DNA of 64,000 nt from Siphlonurus alternatus. Taxonomy: Eukaryota > Arthropoda > Insecta > Ephemeroptera > Siphlonuridae. The position numbers and the translations under genes are program-made. Of this stretch, positions 11,653 through 25,692 are shown piece after piece (the first letter of the stretch is position 1; each line of letters begins with the position of its first letter). The notes beneath the pieces were generated by a model that ran no database searches, was not told where the DNA came from, and was given only the letters and a program-made list of their open reading frames with translations. The stretch is taken from positions 34,948,979-35,012,978 of the forward strand of contig OX463780.1 of NCBI GenBank assembly GCA_949825025.1, written 5' to 3'.

Positions 11653-14600
11653 GCTTACCAACAAGATGACAACCAAAGAATTAACTGGTTGTGATCGGAA
11701 TATTGCAACACAATTACTTTAACTATTTCATATTATCATCCTATATACAGAATGCTGAAATCGGCCTAGTACTGCCATTCATAGATTAAATAATTTATCA
11801 ATCAAGCACTCTCCATTTATAATACCTAATAATACGTCTCATTTCAGTGCAGTATACTAATTATTCTATAGTCTGTTTGAAATTCTGCATGTCCCTATAG
11901 AAGAAGTACTTCGATCAAATTCCCACTTGAGTGTGTACTGTACATGTGTGCAGTATGTATACAGTACTGTATACCAGTGTTACCAATTCTGTCGAGCGTT
12001 CATGCAAAGTAGGCTGGCCAGCAAATAATCGAGGTGACATGCCTGGTAGCACTGCAGATCGACGCCATGGCCGGTAGGTCATACACTGCCTCTACACATA
12101 CTAAAACTCCTGGCAGGCAAGATGTATTTTAAGACTCGTGTGTAAGTATTACAGACTATGTGGGGGACCACATTCTATACCGCACAATGGACACTATGTA
12201 ACATACCATTTACCATAAATTTTACACACATAGAAACCGCGTAAGGAGCTATATAATTTTTTAAACTATATTACGTATAATACAATAATAAATAACAATT
12301 AAAATGCAATGGCGCAATGGCATTGACAAGTGAAACATCACATGCATGTATATTATTTTTATTGTATAATATAAATTATGGCATTTAAATTTTAAATGGC
12401 GCACGGTCAATTATTGTCAGCCAAATTACAAAAATTGAGAACATATTATTACATGATATATTAATAATATCTTGTGAAATTAAAAAAAAAAATAGATATC
12501 AAAATGTTGCCGAGATTAAAGTGAAAAAAAATGGGGAAAAGGGGGGGGGGAGGGCGGAGGGACCAATAATCAGCGAGAAGGAGAGACTCCACTTTTGGAC
12601 CTATAACATTGCATGCACTTCCGCTGCCACTTCTTAGGCCTCTGCCTACGTTGACTATGTTTAATGCCATGTCATTTTTAACATTCTCAAAAAAATCTTC
12701 CCATTTAATTTACAAATTATTATACAGTACATAAATACATGATACATACAGTATACACATGTATGAAAATTTAGTATATATTATGCAAAAAGATTGTCTT
12801 CAAAACGTTTCATTTACCTGTTTGTTTGTTTTTTATTTATTGTTTTCATTACATTTATTTGTTATTTATTCGTATAATCCTAATTAAATGGCACTTATAA
12901 GGGCATGTTCATATATTAACAAACTTGTTTATATAAATATAAGCTAGGGATATTAATTACGCCATATATCGTAAGTTTCCAACGACAACTTGGTAATGGA
13001 AATGTTGGAAACATTTATCGAAGAACAAAAAAATCACATTTCTAGTTATATAGTATGATGAAATATATATAAGAGCACGATTTGATTTCGCTGTGCTGTC
13101 GAATATTGAGCTATATTTATATACCGACCCTTTTACTCGAATTGCCACTTGATCTCCAAGGGAGGAATCTCTAAAATGACCATGTTTGGAACAATACAGA
13201 GCAGCGACACTTAATTGACCGTTGAGGTAATAATGTCATATAACGATTCATGATAATCGGGCAATGCATTGGATTAGTCAAAACTCATAAAAGTTCATAA
13301 TGTGCTCTTAAAATTTTATTTGCCGCAGTAACTTTACTGTAACGTATAATATATTTATATTACGTAGGTATATATATAGCCATGTTATAATTTGTAAAAC
13401 ATTAACCTACTCGTACTTAAAAAAAAATCAACATGCACATTGCAAATCATAAAATTAAAACGAAAGATTACAGGAAAAAAAAGAAGCTATTCATTCAGCA
13501 GTTTATTTAAATTATACATAAAAACTTCTTTCTTTTTTAACTCGTTATTTCTTTTTCTACGATAACTTAATATAGGAATCTCCCTCAATGTATACAGAGC
13601 TTTACTGCGGCAATGAGGGCGTTGGTGTCAGAGCAATGGTTGGTTGGTGATGTAATATTGCCGTGGCGGGTACTATACCAGAGAGCGAGAGCCCATGCAG
13701 AGGAAGTAAGAGGCCTAGTTGCTACTCGAGCAGGGAGGGCTAACGCCGGGCAATCAATACTTTGAGGCAAAGACATCATGGAGAAGAAGCAGCAGCTCAC
13801 ACACTCACATAGAGGCTAGGAAATACACGCAAGGAAGAAGAAGCCTATTTTATCAGCAGAGTGCGTCTTGTCTCGCCGCCGCCACCGCGGCTGCTGCTGC
13901 TGCATTCCTGGCCGTCGCGGCGACCAACCGTGCTGGAACCATCGACCCAGCATCAGCAAGCTCTTCTCTTGCTTGCCTCGCCTCTCTCGTCTTATACCCC
14001 GGCCATTGTTAACTCGATCCTTGTCATCTAATATCTTCCCTTTATATAAAATAATCAAAATAATGCGTCTCTGCATAAGTAACCTGTATATATTAAGTAA
14101 CCTGTGAATGGTAAAAGCTAAAAACTCAAAAAATTCAGCACATTTCTTTCTATGGTAATCATTTTTTTTATTTGGAATATGGAATCTGGAATATAAAAAA
14201 AAACTATAATGTATACTATGTATTTTATGTATACCAGCATGCAACGATTGAGAAACAAAACTGACAAATATTTAGAGGTGTACAACAATATTGGTCCGGC
14301 TCTGGCTATATAGTTTGATACATATTGATCAAATTTGTGTTTTCTTTTATTGAGGAAGTAAAAAAAAAAAAAAATGATTCTATATTTATGTTGACAAAAA
14401 AAGTAGATAGTTCCTGGGCCAAAAAAACTGCATTATTTTTCTCACGGTTGTGACGTTGTGGCCCGTCATCCAGGAGGCGTGGCCGGATTTCCCTTATGCC
14501 TGCCTGCTGCACTGAACGGTGCATGCCCGGCAGGCCCTTCATGCACTCGAGCCCCCGGGGCACCATCATGAGAAAGCCCTGATGCCTGCAGTAACTGGCG

Positions 14601-15919
14601 CGTAAGGTGCAGCGCGCGTACAGTGGTATAATATACGAGCTACGAACAGACGCCATATATGCAATTGTGCCTCCAGAACAAACTATGTAGCAATAAATAT
14701 GCATAAGTAAAAGAAGATAACAGATAATATATATCAATTATGTCACACCTTTGTACAATTTTTCACAGAAAATATTCGTTTCGATGATGATTCAGTCATG
14801 CAGATTATATATTGTTAAGTGTTTGTATACCTCTTACAATTAGTAAATTACTGAATTTATATACATGTCAGCAAAAATTTTATACTTATCCCCGCAAATT
14901 ACGGATGAAAAATAATGTAATAACTTCATGCATGCATGATATTTGCATTTACAATTATAAGTAATAATTTCGACGGCCAAAACAAAGATCGTTGTGTAAT
15001 AATTTTTGTAACGTTGTTGTCACGTCACATCAGAGCTGTTCTGCTGGTGTGAGGCTGATATAAATGATTTGGCTGATTACATGGTAAAGTTTCTGTCAAA
15101 ATTATATTTATTGCATGAACTAAAAAAGAAAAAGAAAAAAAAAAAAAACACATATCAAGATGCAGGGTAAACGTCAAACATATTATAGTGATCTCATGCA
15201 GCTGACCATCTAAACTTGTGATGGAATTGCTTGGAGGTTAAAGATCATTTTTTTTTAAATACAATTTAATTTATAATATAATAAATAATAACTTCTTTGA
15301 TACCATACATTTTTTTCCTCTTTTTTTATCTTGCATAGCTACAGATTTCTTAATTTCTTTCGCAGTTTCGCCTTTAATATATAATTATTATAACAAGAAA
15401 ACATTTTTTGATATAATTATGTTACTTTTATGGGGTTAACTCTGCACATGAAGCTTGTATACAAGTTTGGCAATGAGGCCGCAGTATATATATTGCGAAC
15501 GAATAGCAAAGCTACAACACGGTCTGTGTTATCTTATCAGTGTCCCGGGTGTTGCAACATGCGGCGCCCACGCGAACCCAGACCAACAGCAGACCACTGA
15601 CACCATGCAGCAATCAGCGCGATGCAAATCCGGCAGCTGTATCATCAACAAGCATGAAATAATCATGCTCTTTTAGCATAGCAACACTGGATAACATTAA
15701 AACTGCAATTGATGTTTTTTTTATACATTACTATAGATTTCCAAAACTCGGTCAAAAAACGATCATGATTATCTTTGATTAATGTTCATGTTGTATCAAA
15801 TGTTATCGCATATATACTTATCATAATAAAATGTGTATAAATTATATCGAGTACACCAAACTTGTATGAGACAATAATGTGTAATCGTCACAAATAATAT
15901 TCTTCGGATTTTCTTCAGA

Positions 15920-16095
15920 TTAAGGGTAGGTAAGGTAACACGCCAAATGTTAAAAATATATTTCCACACATGAAAATTATGAAACATATTTATCTTATAA
16001 AAATAGTCTCCTCTACATCTCTTATCAGTAGCTAAAATATCATTGCAGGTATACAATTCGATCTAGTTTTCGAGTTATGAATTTTTAAAGTTGAA
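15920..16095. mobile_element. Half copy of a family B MITE (left arm)
   Basis: TTAAGGGTAGGTAAGGTAAC, CTCCTCTACATCTCTTATCA, GTAGCTAAAATATCA and GATCTAGTTTTCGAGTTATG follow the left arm of family B with substitutions. The sequence diverges after the AATTTTTAAAGTTGA centre and no right arm follows. Confidence 0.7.
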
Positions 16096-18342
16096 AATTT
16101 AATAACTTTTAATAATTTCATAGGGCATAGTCTTCAAAATATAAGTGGGTCTTAGGAAGTTTGTACCTCTGAAACTTTATAATTTGTTGATAAACCGATA
16201 AACGGTTCAGTTACAATACAAAGATTGCAAAATGTATAAGAACACCATATTGTTGATTTTTCACTTCCACAAATATTATAATATAGGAAGTTCAGTAAAC
16301 ATAAATACGTAATCCCATAGATGTAAATAAATTATAAAAAAAAATATAATGTACATGCACTTGCGGCTTCATTTGGTAGACTTTTTACTCTTTTTGGTAT
16401 AATGGAAGTGTAATGTTGATATGACTATATAAAGTCGGCGGGCATGATGCTATGTAGAGAGAGAAGAGCTGATGGGCGGGTTGTTGGTGCAGGCGAAGGT
16501 AAATGCGGCAGCCGTGGGCGGTGGCGGCGGTGTGCTGACATCTCGCCGCTAAGGGGCGGACTAACAAGATCAGATCCCTGCTTGCCTGCATGACTCCCCG
16601 GGGCAGCTACAGCATGAGCTGTGAAGTGTTATATTGGCAGCGCCAGCCGCACCAATCAAGATACATAGGCACTCGCTAGACCAATCAATTAACACTGCAG
16701 TATGACTTAGATGAGACACACATAATCACTTCAATAATGCAAAATGAGTTTCCAAAAAAAAAAAAAAACACAAAAAAAAACAGACTGTTTGGAGGTATGC
16801 ATAGTATACATTCAATTTTGACCAAATATACGCGAAATAAAATTATTATTGTGATAGGATGAGAGTAAAACTGTATTGAAATACATTTCTTTCTTATTCA
16901 TGACATACCATGTGTTCTCATCCAATTAAATAATATATTATATATAGCGTTCAAGAAATAATATATTATATTCATGATGAATTATATGCATGGTAAAAAA
17001 ACAATTAAATAAAATATTAACATTTTTTCACATTAAAGAAGAAGCATGCAGGTGTAACTTGCTACACATGTCAAGCCAAGAGACTACTAGCTGGAAGTTT
17101 CATGTCGTCTCAAATTTCTGCGTGACTTGGTACCGAGGCCGAGGCGTCACCGCCATGATGGGTCTTTCGTATCGAGCTCAGGCAGCAGGACTACTATAAT
17201 ATATAGAACCAGCGGCGTCCGGTGTAGGGTACGAAATAAAACACGTACAATGCGTACGGAGAGCGAGGCTGCCATCTACCGTGAAAGCCGCCCACACTTC
17301 GCAACAAGTCATCAGCCTACCTCCGTCAATCTCTGTGCTTTATACACCCCGGTCAGTGCCAAAAACAAATGACGTCAAACCAAAGTGAATCTGGAGGACT
17401 TTATAATATGAAGAGGCAAATTAAGTTGAAATTATATTTGAAGTGATTATTAGGTATTTCATTTTTTTTTTTTTTTTTTTTTCAGTCAAGTGAATAAGAA
17501 TTGCTGTGGATGAACATGCTGTGAAATAGTATAAATTATATACTTCATCTATATACTCCTCTCTGCCGAACATAAGCCTATAATAACCTCGGCTTTTTCC
17601 GGTGATGGTTTTCAATTAATCTGATGACAGTGATGACTGTCAAGAGGCCATGCACAGAATCATCACATGACGTCAGTAAGAGTGGGAAGGGAAATTAAAA
17701 TCATTCAATAGTGCAGATAATACTGAATGTCAAATTCAAGAAGAAAAGAAAAGGAAACTAAAATTTATGTTTCAAATTAAATGATCAAATCATGCTTACA
17801 TTACAGACTGATGACTATATTAACACATTGCAGCACTATATCGTTAAATGTTTTACTATAATACCATCATTACGCTAAACTTTTTTAATTTATTTCCCAT
17901 AAATTGAGTAGTTAATTAATCTAAAATTAAAATGTCTTGATGGCAAAAAGATAGTTAAAATCTCGAATGCATATGATAGCATATTATGTATGTATTACAT
18001 AATATAATATGTACTCTCACGTTATAAAAAAATAATAAAACTTTTTCACTATTTTTTTCAATTTTATTAAAACATTGCACATTATATTATTTGAGGTTAC
18101 ATTAGAAGTGCAAATTGCAGATCCATAAATAGATTAAAAATGTGTTTTAAATATTAATATATTTGAATGACACAAATTCCTATCATATTTAATTAAAATA
18201 ATATATGTTATATAGTTCAGTGCATGGTTGAGCCTCTATACTATATTAAAAAAGGAGTGAGTTAAGGTGGCTTTTTTTAAAAAAAAAGTGACCAGAGAGT
18301 ATTTATGCAAAAAGATTATTACATCACTGCAATATTCAGCGA

Positions 18343-18375
<33 letters not shown>
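18343..18375. repeat. (TA)n microsatellite
   Basis: A short TA run of about 33 bp. Confidence 0.93.
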
Positions 18376-18381
<6 letters not shown>

Positions 18382-21300
18382 TAATGTTTAATTAATTACG
18401 GAGATAGGTATTCATATATATAATATAATCATGGAATCGTTTGTGTTATAAATTAAAAAAGCTTTGAAAGTTCATGACGTGTTGAACCTAAGTTTAGCGG
18501 TATAAAGTTATATAAAGCATACAGAAGTAGATATCCGCAAAAATATATAGAAAAACAAACCCGCCTTTATTCTAACGGGAATCAAAACAAAGTGAAGCGT
18601 TTCCATTACAGTAAAATGTTTAAAAGTTTCTCGACGATCGTCTTCTTCAGAGAGTCGATGTCACCAGTTAGAGTTGTTGTTAGACCCAGTTTTTTTTGTA
18701 AGTGTTCTGGCCATGTCAAGATGCAAGTGCAAGATGACCGAACAACGCTCTCTGTGCTCATTAAACTTAACCGTTCACTTTATTCCAAGCAAGGACTGCA
18801 AGACTCTTCAATTATCTCTTCTCAAGTAGTTTACTTGATTCTGTTGTCAGTTAAAACATTTTTTTTTTCTTGGTGACCCCAATATTAATTTACTGGCTGG
18901 GTAAAAAAAGAGAGACCAAATTAATAATTTTGCTAAATTTCATTTAGTATTCATAAATAAATTCCCGAATTCAATTTCTGCCCTATATAAAATCGACAAG
19001 CATTTTACTATTATATGTGCATAATATTGGGAAGTTTCTATACATATTTTTTAAAATATCATTTACGTTGATTTGCTTGATCTTATTATATTATTATTTA
19101 AATTATTTTTAAAAATGCAAAATTAACTCTTCAAAAACAAGAAAATAAAGCAAGGATTGCATGCTGAAAATTTCAAATTACATGGAACAACTAAAAACAA
19201 AACAAAACAAATATTTACAAAAACATCACGTTGACAATTTATTCATTCAATTTTAAAAACAATTTGAAGACATCTTGCGGTTACCATGACAACCACTGTG
19301 CTGGTATACTTTCATAAATGCAAATATTGCGAGGGTAGTTATGGGGAAAAAGAATCCCATCTTTTGGATCTGAGCCATATTTCCTTCATCTATTTCCGTC
19401 AAATATACATATGAAAATCAATACTATTGGAACTGTTCAAATCGGTTATAAGTTAAATAATACAAAATATCACATGATGTAAAAAAAAAGAGAAAAAAAG
19501 ATGAGGATACAAAACAGAGATAATAATATTCATGAAGTGATAGTAAAGATATTTTTTATCCAAAGTATTAAAAGTAAGTCTGTTAAAAACATTAATCATT
19601 TTTGCTGGTGGTGGTATGACGTAAAAAACACATTGGAGCCGCAGATGACTATCAACAAGCAGTGAGAGCTGTGGCACGCGCTGGTGGCGCCGTGGTAAAC
19701 TCGAAGCGTACTATCAACATAACACGACGACCTCCGCACTGCTATACTCTAATTCACATATCCGGCCATAGAATCATTTAATAAAATAACATATTTAGAT
19801 ATTTAGACAATCTACGAGATATCGAAAAATCAACAAAATTTATTGGAGTCTCTATGGTTTTATACAGACAAAGGGACAATTTTTTTTGTAGAAGAGCTAG
19901 TTGTAAAAAAAAAGTAAATAAGGAGTGACGTCATGCTTATATCACGTGGTCGTAACTTTTTCTACCTGCTCGCCTCGCTCCGAGCGAATGAACAGCTCAA
20001 GCCTTTTAACAACCATTATAACTGAATGCATAAAAAAAACAGGCAGTAGTAAAAAATATATAAACTTCACAGCCATTTTATTTCACTGAAATTAACGTAA
20101 TCGTTCAACAACAACTATATAGTGCTAATATAAATTAAAGTTATTAAAGTGTGTTTTATATTATATTAAAGTTTTAAATTCATTGCGGTATAATACAGTG
20201 GGAAGTTATTATTTCATTCATAAAGATGGCGATGACAAATAGATATTTGCCGGGGAAAGTAAATTACATTCACACTGTCATTCGAAACATAAAAATTACA
20301 TTATTTCCAAAATACGCAGATATTGTGTCAATGAAGTTAGATAGATGTGAGTGATTAATATTAGGTAAATAATAACAAAAATTAGTTGGTAATTTAAAAA
20401 AATGTTGAAAAACATACAGCATTGAATGGTAAAAAAACACTTACCAAACATGGCGACAGCTGGTTAAATATAACAAATTTATTGACAATTTCAGAAGTAA
20501 ACATTTTTTTAAATATAAATGTGCAGCAAACGGCAAGTTGCCGTGAGCTAAACTTCTCACAAACTCCGAGTGGCGTCTGCCGTCGTCTCTATTTTCACAT
20601 TCTCTCTCTCTCTCTCCCTCTCTCTTCAATAAAAAGTTAATACGACGGCGCGGTAGGCAGGCAGGCACACTAGGCCGCCTTTGCTGCCTTGCTTGCTTCG
20701 CTCAGCTTGCCTGCCGTTGCTGCTTGCTATGTTCAACAAACGTTCGTAGTTCTCCTCAGTTCGTCGGTCGGTCGGTCACCACTCTGACGCAACTAAAGCA
20801 ATGTTGCCAAATATACTTTTTTCCTCTAATATGCTACTCACACACGTTATGCAAGTTTATATATACAGCAGTGAAGTGCACAGGAGCACAGCAGTAACTA
20901 ACACCACGACGGTGGCAATAGAAACCGCGACAGACAATCTATACTGCAATTCACCATACCTCACTCCTCTTTTGTTGTTTCTCTTATCTCGAAATTTTTA
21001 AACGTAAAAATAAGTTTTTTAATTTCCTTTGAAAGAAAACGTTTTACCAGGTAACATGTTTTTTTTATCAGATATATAATATAACTGCATGCGTTTCAAT
21101 TTAATTCTCTTCTATGGCGAATTTAATGTTAGAGTGAGATGCAGTATAGTTGAAATCCTTGAACTCGCGACGGACTACCGCTTGCTTTGCGATAATATTC
21201 TTCTCACTCTTGCTTACTACACGCCTTCTTCTTACCTTTTCTTGTAGCTGCTGCTCGCGACCAAGAAGCCGTGCAGTCAGCCAGCCAGCCACCTCCAAAA

Positions 21301-24300
21301 TAGGAATGTAACAAGCCAACATACATAAATGCTGCATACTTCTTTCTCTATATGCGCTATATTACACATAGTCGTCTACAAGTTTAACCTTGTATTGACG
21401 TCATCACAAGAAAATTATTTCAGTAGACTATTTTTGTAATATCAAGATTTTGTTTTATATTAAATTAATGCAAAGTCATCATCTTTGCTATGCAGTACTT
21501 AGCAAATATTATTTTTTATACTATTAGTAAATTGTGAATCAAGTACTTTGGACTTTTTACTAGATAAATGTTGAAGCGATGTGTTAATCATTACTATTTA
21601 TAATTTATTAATACAATTAGCTTCACATATTAGCTTCTTGTTCACTTGCTGGTCATTTGAATCTCAAATTATAAATAGTCTACCAGTTCAAGCAAATCAT
21701 ATTTAATTTCTTTTTTCGCAATCAATAATATGGGAATTGTAAGTGATTTAAAAAGGTGAAATAAAAAAAAATAACACTACTCCTGATGAGTATACAACCA
21801 TTTAATGCCATTTATATGCGGTTTTCCATTGAAAAATGGCCTTGATCTCCTGTAAGTTAGGCACACCGCACAGCACGCGCGCGCTACTGGTTGCATAAGC
21901 AGTAAACTCTGCAGGCGCAGTGATTTAGGGGATATTATCCCCACGTCCTTTGTAGGATTTTTTTTATAATAATAACCAATTACAACAAATTGTTATATTA
22001 TTTAATAACATTAATTCTAGCAACGACACAACTGATTAATTAAAAATGTGAATACAAAAGTTATACATTTTATAGCTTATAAAATAACCATCGATTAAAA
22101 ATGCAGAACTTTATATGATACATGTATCGAAAAATTCACGAAAGTTACTTCAATATAAAAATTGAACAGCATTTTGAATTTTCATCCAAAATTATTTTAT
22201 AAATTAATATAATAAGATTATATGTAAATGCAACAAATTTACTAACTCTTAATATGTTTTATTATATTATAATACTTTTGTTTAGTGGAAGTATAAATTG
22301 AAGCAAATTATTGTACCGTATGACGAGTCCAAGTCACAAGTTTAATAATAGAAGGTATTTTTATACAGGTAAACAAAAATAAAATAAAACTAATGGGTAT
22401 TTTCTTTACACTGCTTACAGCGCCTAGACGTCAGATCATGTGAACTATTTGTATGTGTCTACAACAGAACATGAAGAATAAATCTTCTCTGTGAACAAAT
22501 GAGAGGGGGAAAGACGTGGCCACCGAGGGTCACGTGATGATCTTGTTGCTATGGCAACCGAGGCATTGTTGGTTGCTAACGAGGTGATGCCACTAGGCAG
22601 GCAGAAGCCGCCCATGAAGCAGCTTGCGATCATACCTCGGTGTATGCATACATATAAAAATATGCGGACTATACTGTATGTCTTATGTAGCGTAACTTCT
22701 TTAAAGAAGCTAAAGAATGCAAAGGAAAGTGAGCTTTGTGTACTGGAGAAGTTATATTGTCGCGAGTTATCTTGAGTCACGCGGAATCTCGCCAGGCGTG
22801 AGAGCAGCAGTCTTCTTGTTTGTCTGCTTTCTTCGTCTCGCCGGCTGACTTCATCAACTATCATGGCTGACTATACAGACTATTAAAAATTTTTTTTTTT
22901 AATTTTTTTTTTACACATTCTAAAAAAATAAAAAATAAAAGTCAAGTAAATAAAAAAATAGTTCAAATAAAATTAAAGTCTGTGGAAAAACAATAAACTA
23001 TCTCACACCAGTTAACAACTATAATTAAAATCAAATTAAATAATTACTGTGAATTAATTGAAGTATTATTATCTTTTTACCGTTACTAATAGCATTCAAG
23101 TCAACTTTCATTTTAAGTGGATGTATTATAAATGTATATACTGCCTAATGTAGCAAGTGAAGGCTAGACTAAGGGTATACAAAGGGTCGACGAGGATATG
23201 CTTTATTCAATATTCTCTGGTATTTCATATACCATTGGGTCCGTTGTATGTACTATACAGTATACATGTACATAAATATATATATAATATACATGGCTTG
23301 GTTTGGCATAAGGGCGGGGGTTGGCTGTGCGGCTACGGTGATAGGGCATCTCGGTGGAGGACTGTATTGATTTCTCTGCCTGGCAATGCTTTGGTGTCGG
23401 CTCCCATAGGCCTAGTACGTAACCAAGCTAGGGGCGACCGACGGCAAGCCTGCGCTGGCTCTCTCTCTCTCTCCCTAAGAGTCACACGCCCACCTAACCC
23501 TCACTCTGAAAGCACATGGCCCTTCCACGCAAACATATTGAACTATTGTTGGTGCTTGAGCGGTGCGACAATCAGGCAAACAGAGGGAGTTAAATCTCAA
23601 CAATCATATTACGATAATCACGCCAATAAATAAATATTATTATAGCATTAAAATAAGCTCTATTAAATTTGATCATAAAAATAATATCATATAATATCAG
23701 ATTTGATAAATTACTCTACACCTATTAACATTATACGTTATTCTAACAAAAACTCTCATAATCTCAAATCACAAGCAATTAATCTGAAGTAGTCGAAATC
23801 AAATTTAGTGGAAAAACTTGAACGCGTTGCACCATTTGCACCAATTGCTTTCTTCCACTCTTTATGACTAACTCTGTGCATCAATGTCGCTATGAATGTG
23901 GAACTTTAAAAAATATCAGTCTCCGAAAAGAGTACAGCAATTTAACACAATCACAAAAAACGGCAAAAAAAAATAAAAAAAACTCATAAATCGCACTAAA
24001 GAAAACTACACACATGCACTAAAGATCACAGCCACTACGACCAGGGATTGATACACTTCAAAACTCTAACACAACTTGCGACTGTAATGTCAAAGCTCGA
24101 GCGCGAAAAGCTCCGCTCTCTTCGACGGCTGATCTCGGAATGCGGCGGTAAGCTTTGCTGACTGAGTGAGTGAACGAAGCGCGAGTGCTGCCGCGCGCCA
24201 CGCTGCGGCGGCCACCACCGCTTTGTTGTTGATACTCGACGTAAGCAGACAGAGACGCCACGCCCCCCGGCCAACCAGGCAACATGCTGAACAAGTGACG

Positions 24301-25272
24301 TCATGGCGCGCCCCCCTTGCAGTTGGCTGAATGGTGAGCAGCGTACTACGGCGCGAGTATTATGAAGGACTTTTTAGCTGGTATAGCGGAACACGAGCTT
24401 TTAGTAGCAGAGTTTCATCGACAGTGGCGCAGTCGTCGAGTATAAAAACTAAATTTTGAAAAATAGTTAGTTGTTCATACCGTCAATTGCTATAATGGGT
24501 TGGCTGCACGGCCGATTTTAAGTGGCGGAAACGAAAGAGGAGGTGCTGAAATGCAGGTGTGAATTTTATGCGATTTTTTTGAGCACTGTAACTTTGTATA
24601 AATGCAGTTTTAAAAGATGCATTTCACCTGGAAGCCATCGCCTACCGCCTTTGACGTCATCGAAATGTCAGGTTCGGTTCACTATAGATATGCATACCTG
24701 TACTCACCTGCATAACAGGTAGCCAATCAAAAACAATCTAGCCAAAATTCAAAATTTCAAATGCCTAGCCTCATGATCGAAGTGGATGAGTTTTAAAACT
24801 TAAAAAATGCACATTATTCCATGTACGCGTACTGTAAAAACACACTGGGAGATAAGCAATATTACAAACATACCTTTCATCATATTTAAATAATAGAAAT
24901 TGTTTCTCAAATAGTTTCATTTTATTGAAGAGAAGATGCAATATCAAGTCCTTCCACCACACTCTCTTTTTAAATGATTGGCGCCGTTAGCAGCAATCAG
25001 CCCATGACGGCCCATGAAAATGTGTAAATTTATCATACTGGACTCCTTCCGTATCTGCTGAATATCTATTGAATTATTATATTAAACCTAAAACTGAGTC
25101 TCTTTTCTTATCTACGAAGATAGTAGGATGCCGTAGGATTCATATTTAACTTTATTAAGACCCTTGAATCATAATTTTTAAATGTCTTTTCAACCCCCTA
25201 TTTGCTGCTGCTAAAACCATTAGTGGAATGATTGAAAAATAAATACAGTTTTAATTTCGACTCTCCTAGCAT

Positions 25273-25345
25273 GGGCGTCTGTGGCCTAGTGGAAGTACAC
25301 TTGTCATCCACGCAGAAGTTTTAGGTTCAAATCTCCCCTGGGTCA
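25273..25345 (+). other. tRNA-like sequence (Gly-TCC-like) in the left palindrome arm
   Basis: It has a matching A box (TGGCCTAGTGG, 25282-25292) and B box (GGTTCAAATC, 25324-25333) at tRNA-like spacing. The loop CATCCAC would give a TCC anticodon (25307-25309). The acceptor and T stems pair poorly and no intact cloverleaf can be drawn. I read it as a tRNA pseudogene or the head of a tRNA-derived SINE. Confidence 0.5.
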
Positions 25346-25620
25346 TTTTATATTTTTAGTAGCACGAGGAAGTTTATTTCACATTTTTAATGCAGACGGG
25401 GTAAAATAATATTATTATTTCTTACAATATAATTATATTATATTATTATAAGTCACACTTTTCCATATAAATACGCACTTCAAAAACTTTGCAAAAAAAA
25501 AAGAAGCGTGTCATACAATGATAGAAAAATTAATAACAAATCATAAAAAACAAAACAATTTTACCCCGTCTGCATTAAAAATGTGAAATAAACTTCCTCG
25601 TGCTACTAAAAATATAAAAT

Positions 25621-25692
25621 GACCCGAGGGGATTTGAACCTAAAACTTCTGCGTGGATGACAAGTGTACTTCCACTAGGCCACACACGCCCA
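25621..25692 (-). other. tRNA-like sequence (Gly-TCC-like) in the right palindrome arm
   Basis: Inverted counterpart of 25273-25345 with the same A and B boxes. The T-arm side reads AAATCCCCTCGGG here instead of AAATCTCCCCTGGG, one of the few differences between the arms. It is flanked by the same AGTCGAAATTAAAACTGTAT block. Confidence 0.5.

Larger units (their letters stand above)
8956..11659. mobile_element. Mutator-like foldback element, copy 1 (non-autonomous)
   Basis: A 2.7-kb element. Its outer arms (about 8956-9860 and 10470-11659) are inverted copies of each other. Each arm starts with about nine 15-bp units (CGGACGAAATACCCC), then TGACGTCA-containing DNA, then modules with GAGCAAAGCCC hairpins. 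The flanking 9-mers AACATGATC (8947-8955) and AACAAGATG (11660-11668) agree at 7 of 9 positions, as expected for an aged 9-bp target duplication. Long terminal repeats and 9-bp duplications are the signature of Mutator-like elements. The centre holds a decayed Cys-rich coding remnant and a TTTA microsatellite. No intact transposase is present, so it must be mobilised in trans. The copy at 46801 is nearly identical. Confidence 0.88.
11669..24493. other. Long gene-free region with spaced GC-rich islands
   Basis: About 13 kb with no supportable gene apart from the half MITE near 15920 and a TA run at 18343. GC-rich islands lie near 11980-12130, 12540-12660, 13600-14020, 14440-14650, 15460-15640, 16430-16680, 17040-17340, 19610-19770, 20520-20790, 21120-21300, 21840-21950, 22490-22860, 23290-23540 and 24030-24430. 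TGACGTCA is at 17370, 17668, 19926, 21396 and 24296. A 158-codon frame at 23157-23633 has no domain and spans simple CT repeat. Confidence 0.55.

Noticed and set aside
23157..23633. 158-codon plus-strand frame
   Set aside because: It crosses TA-rich and CT-repeat DNA and shows no family similarity.
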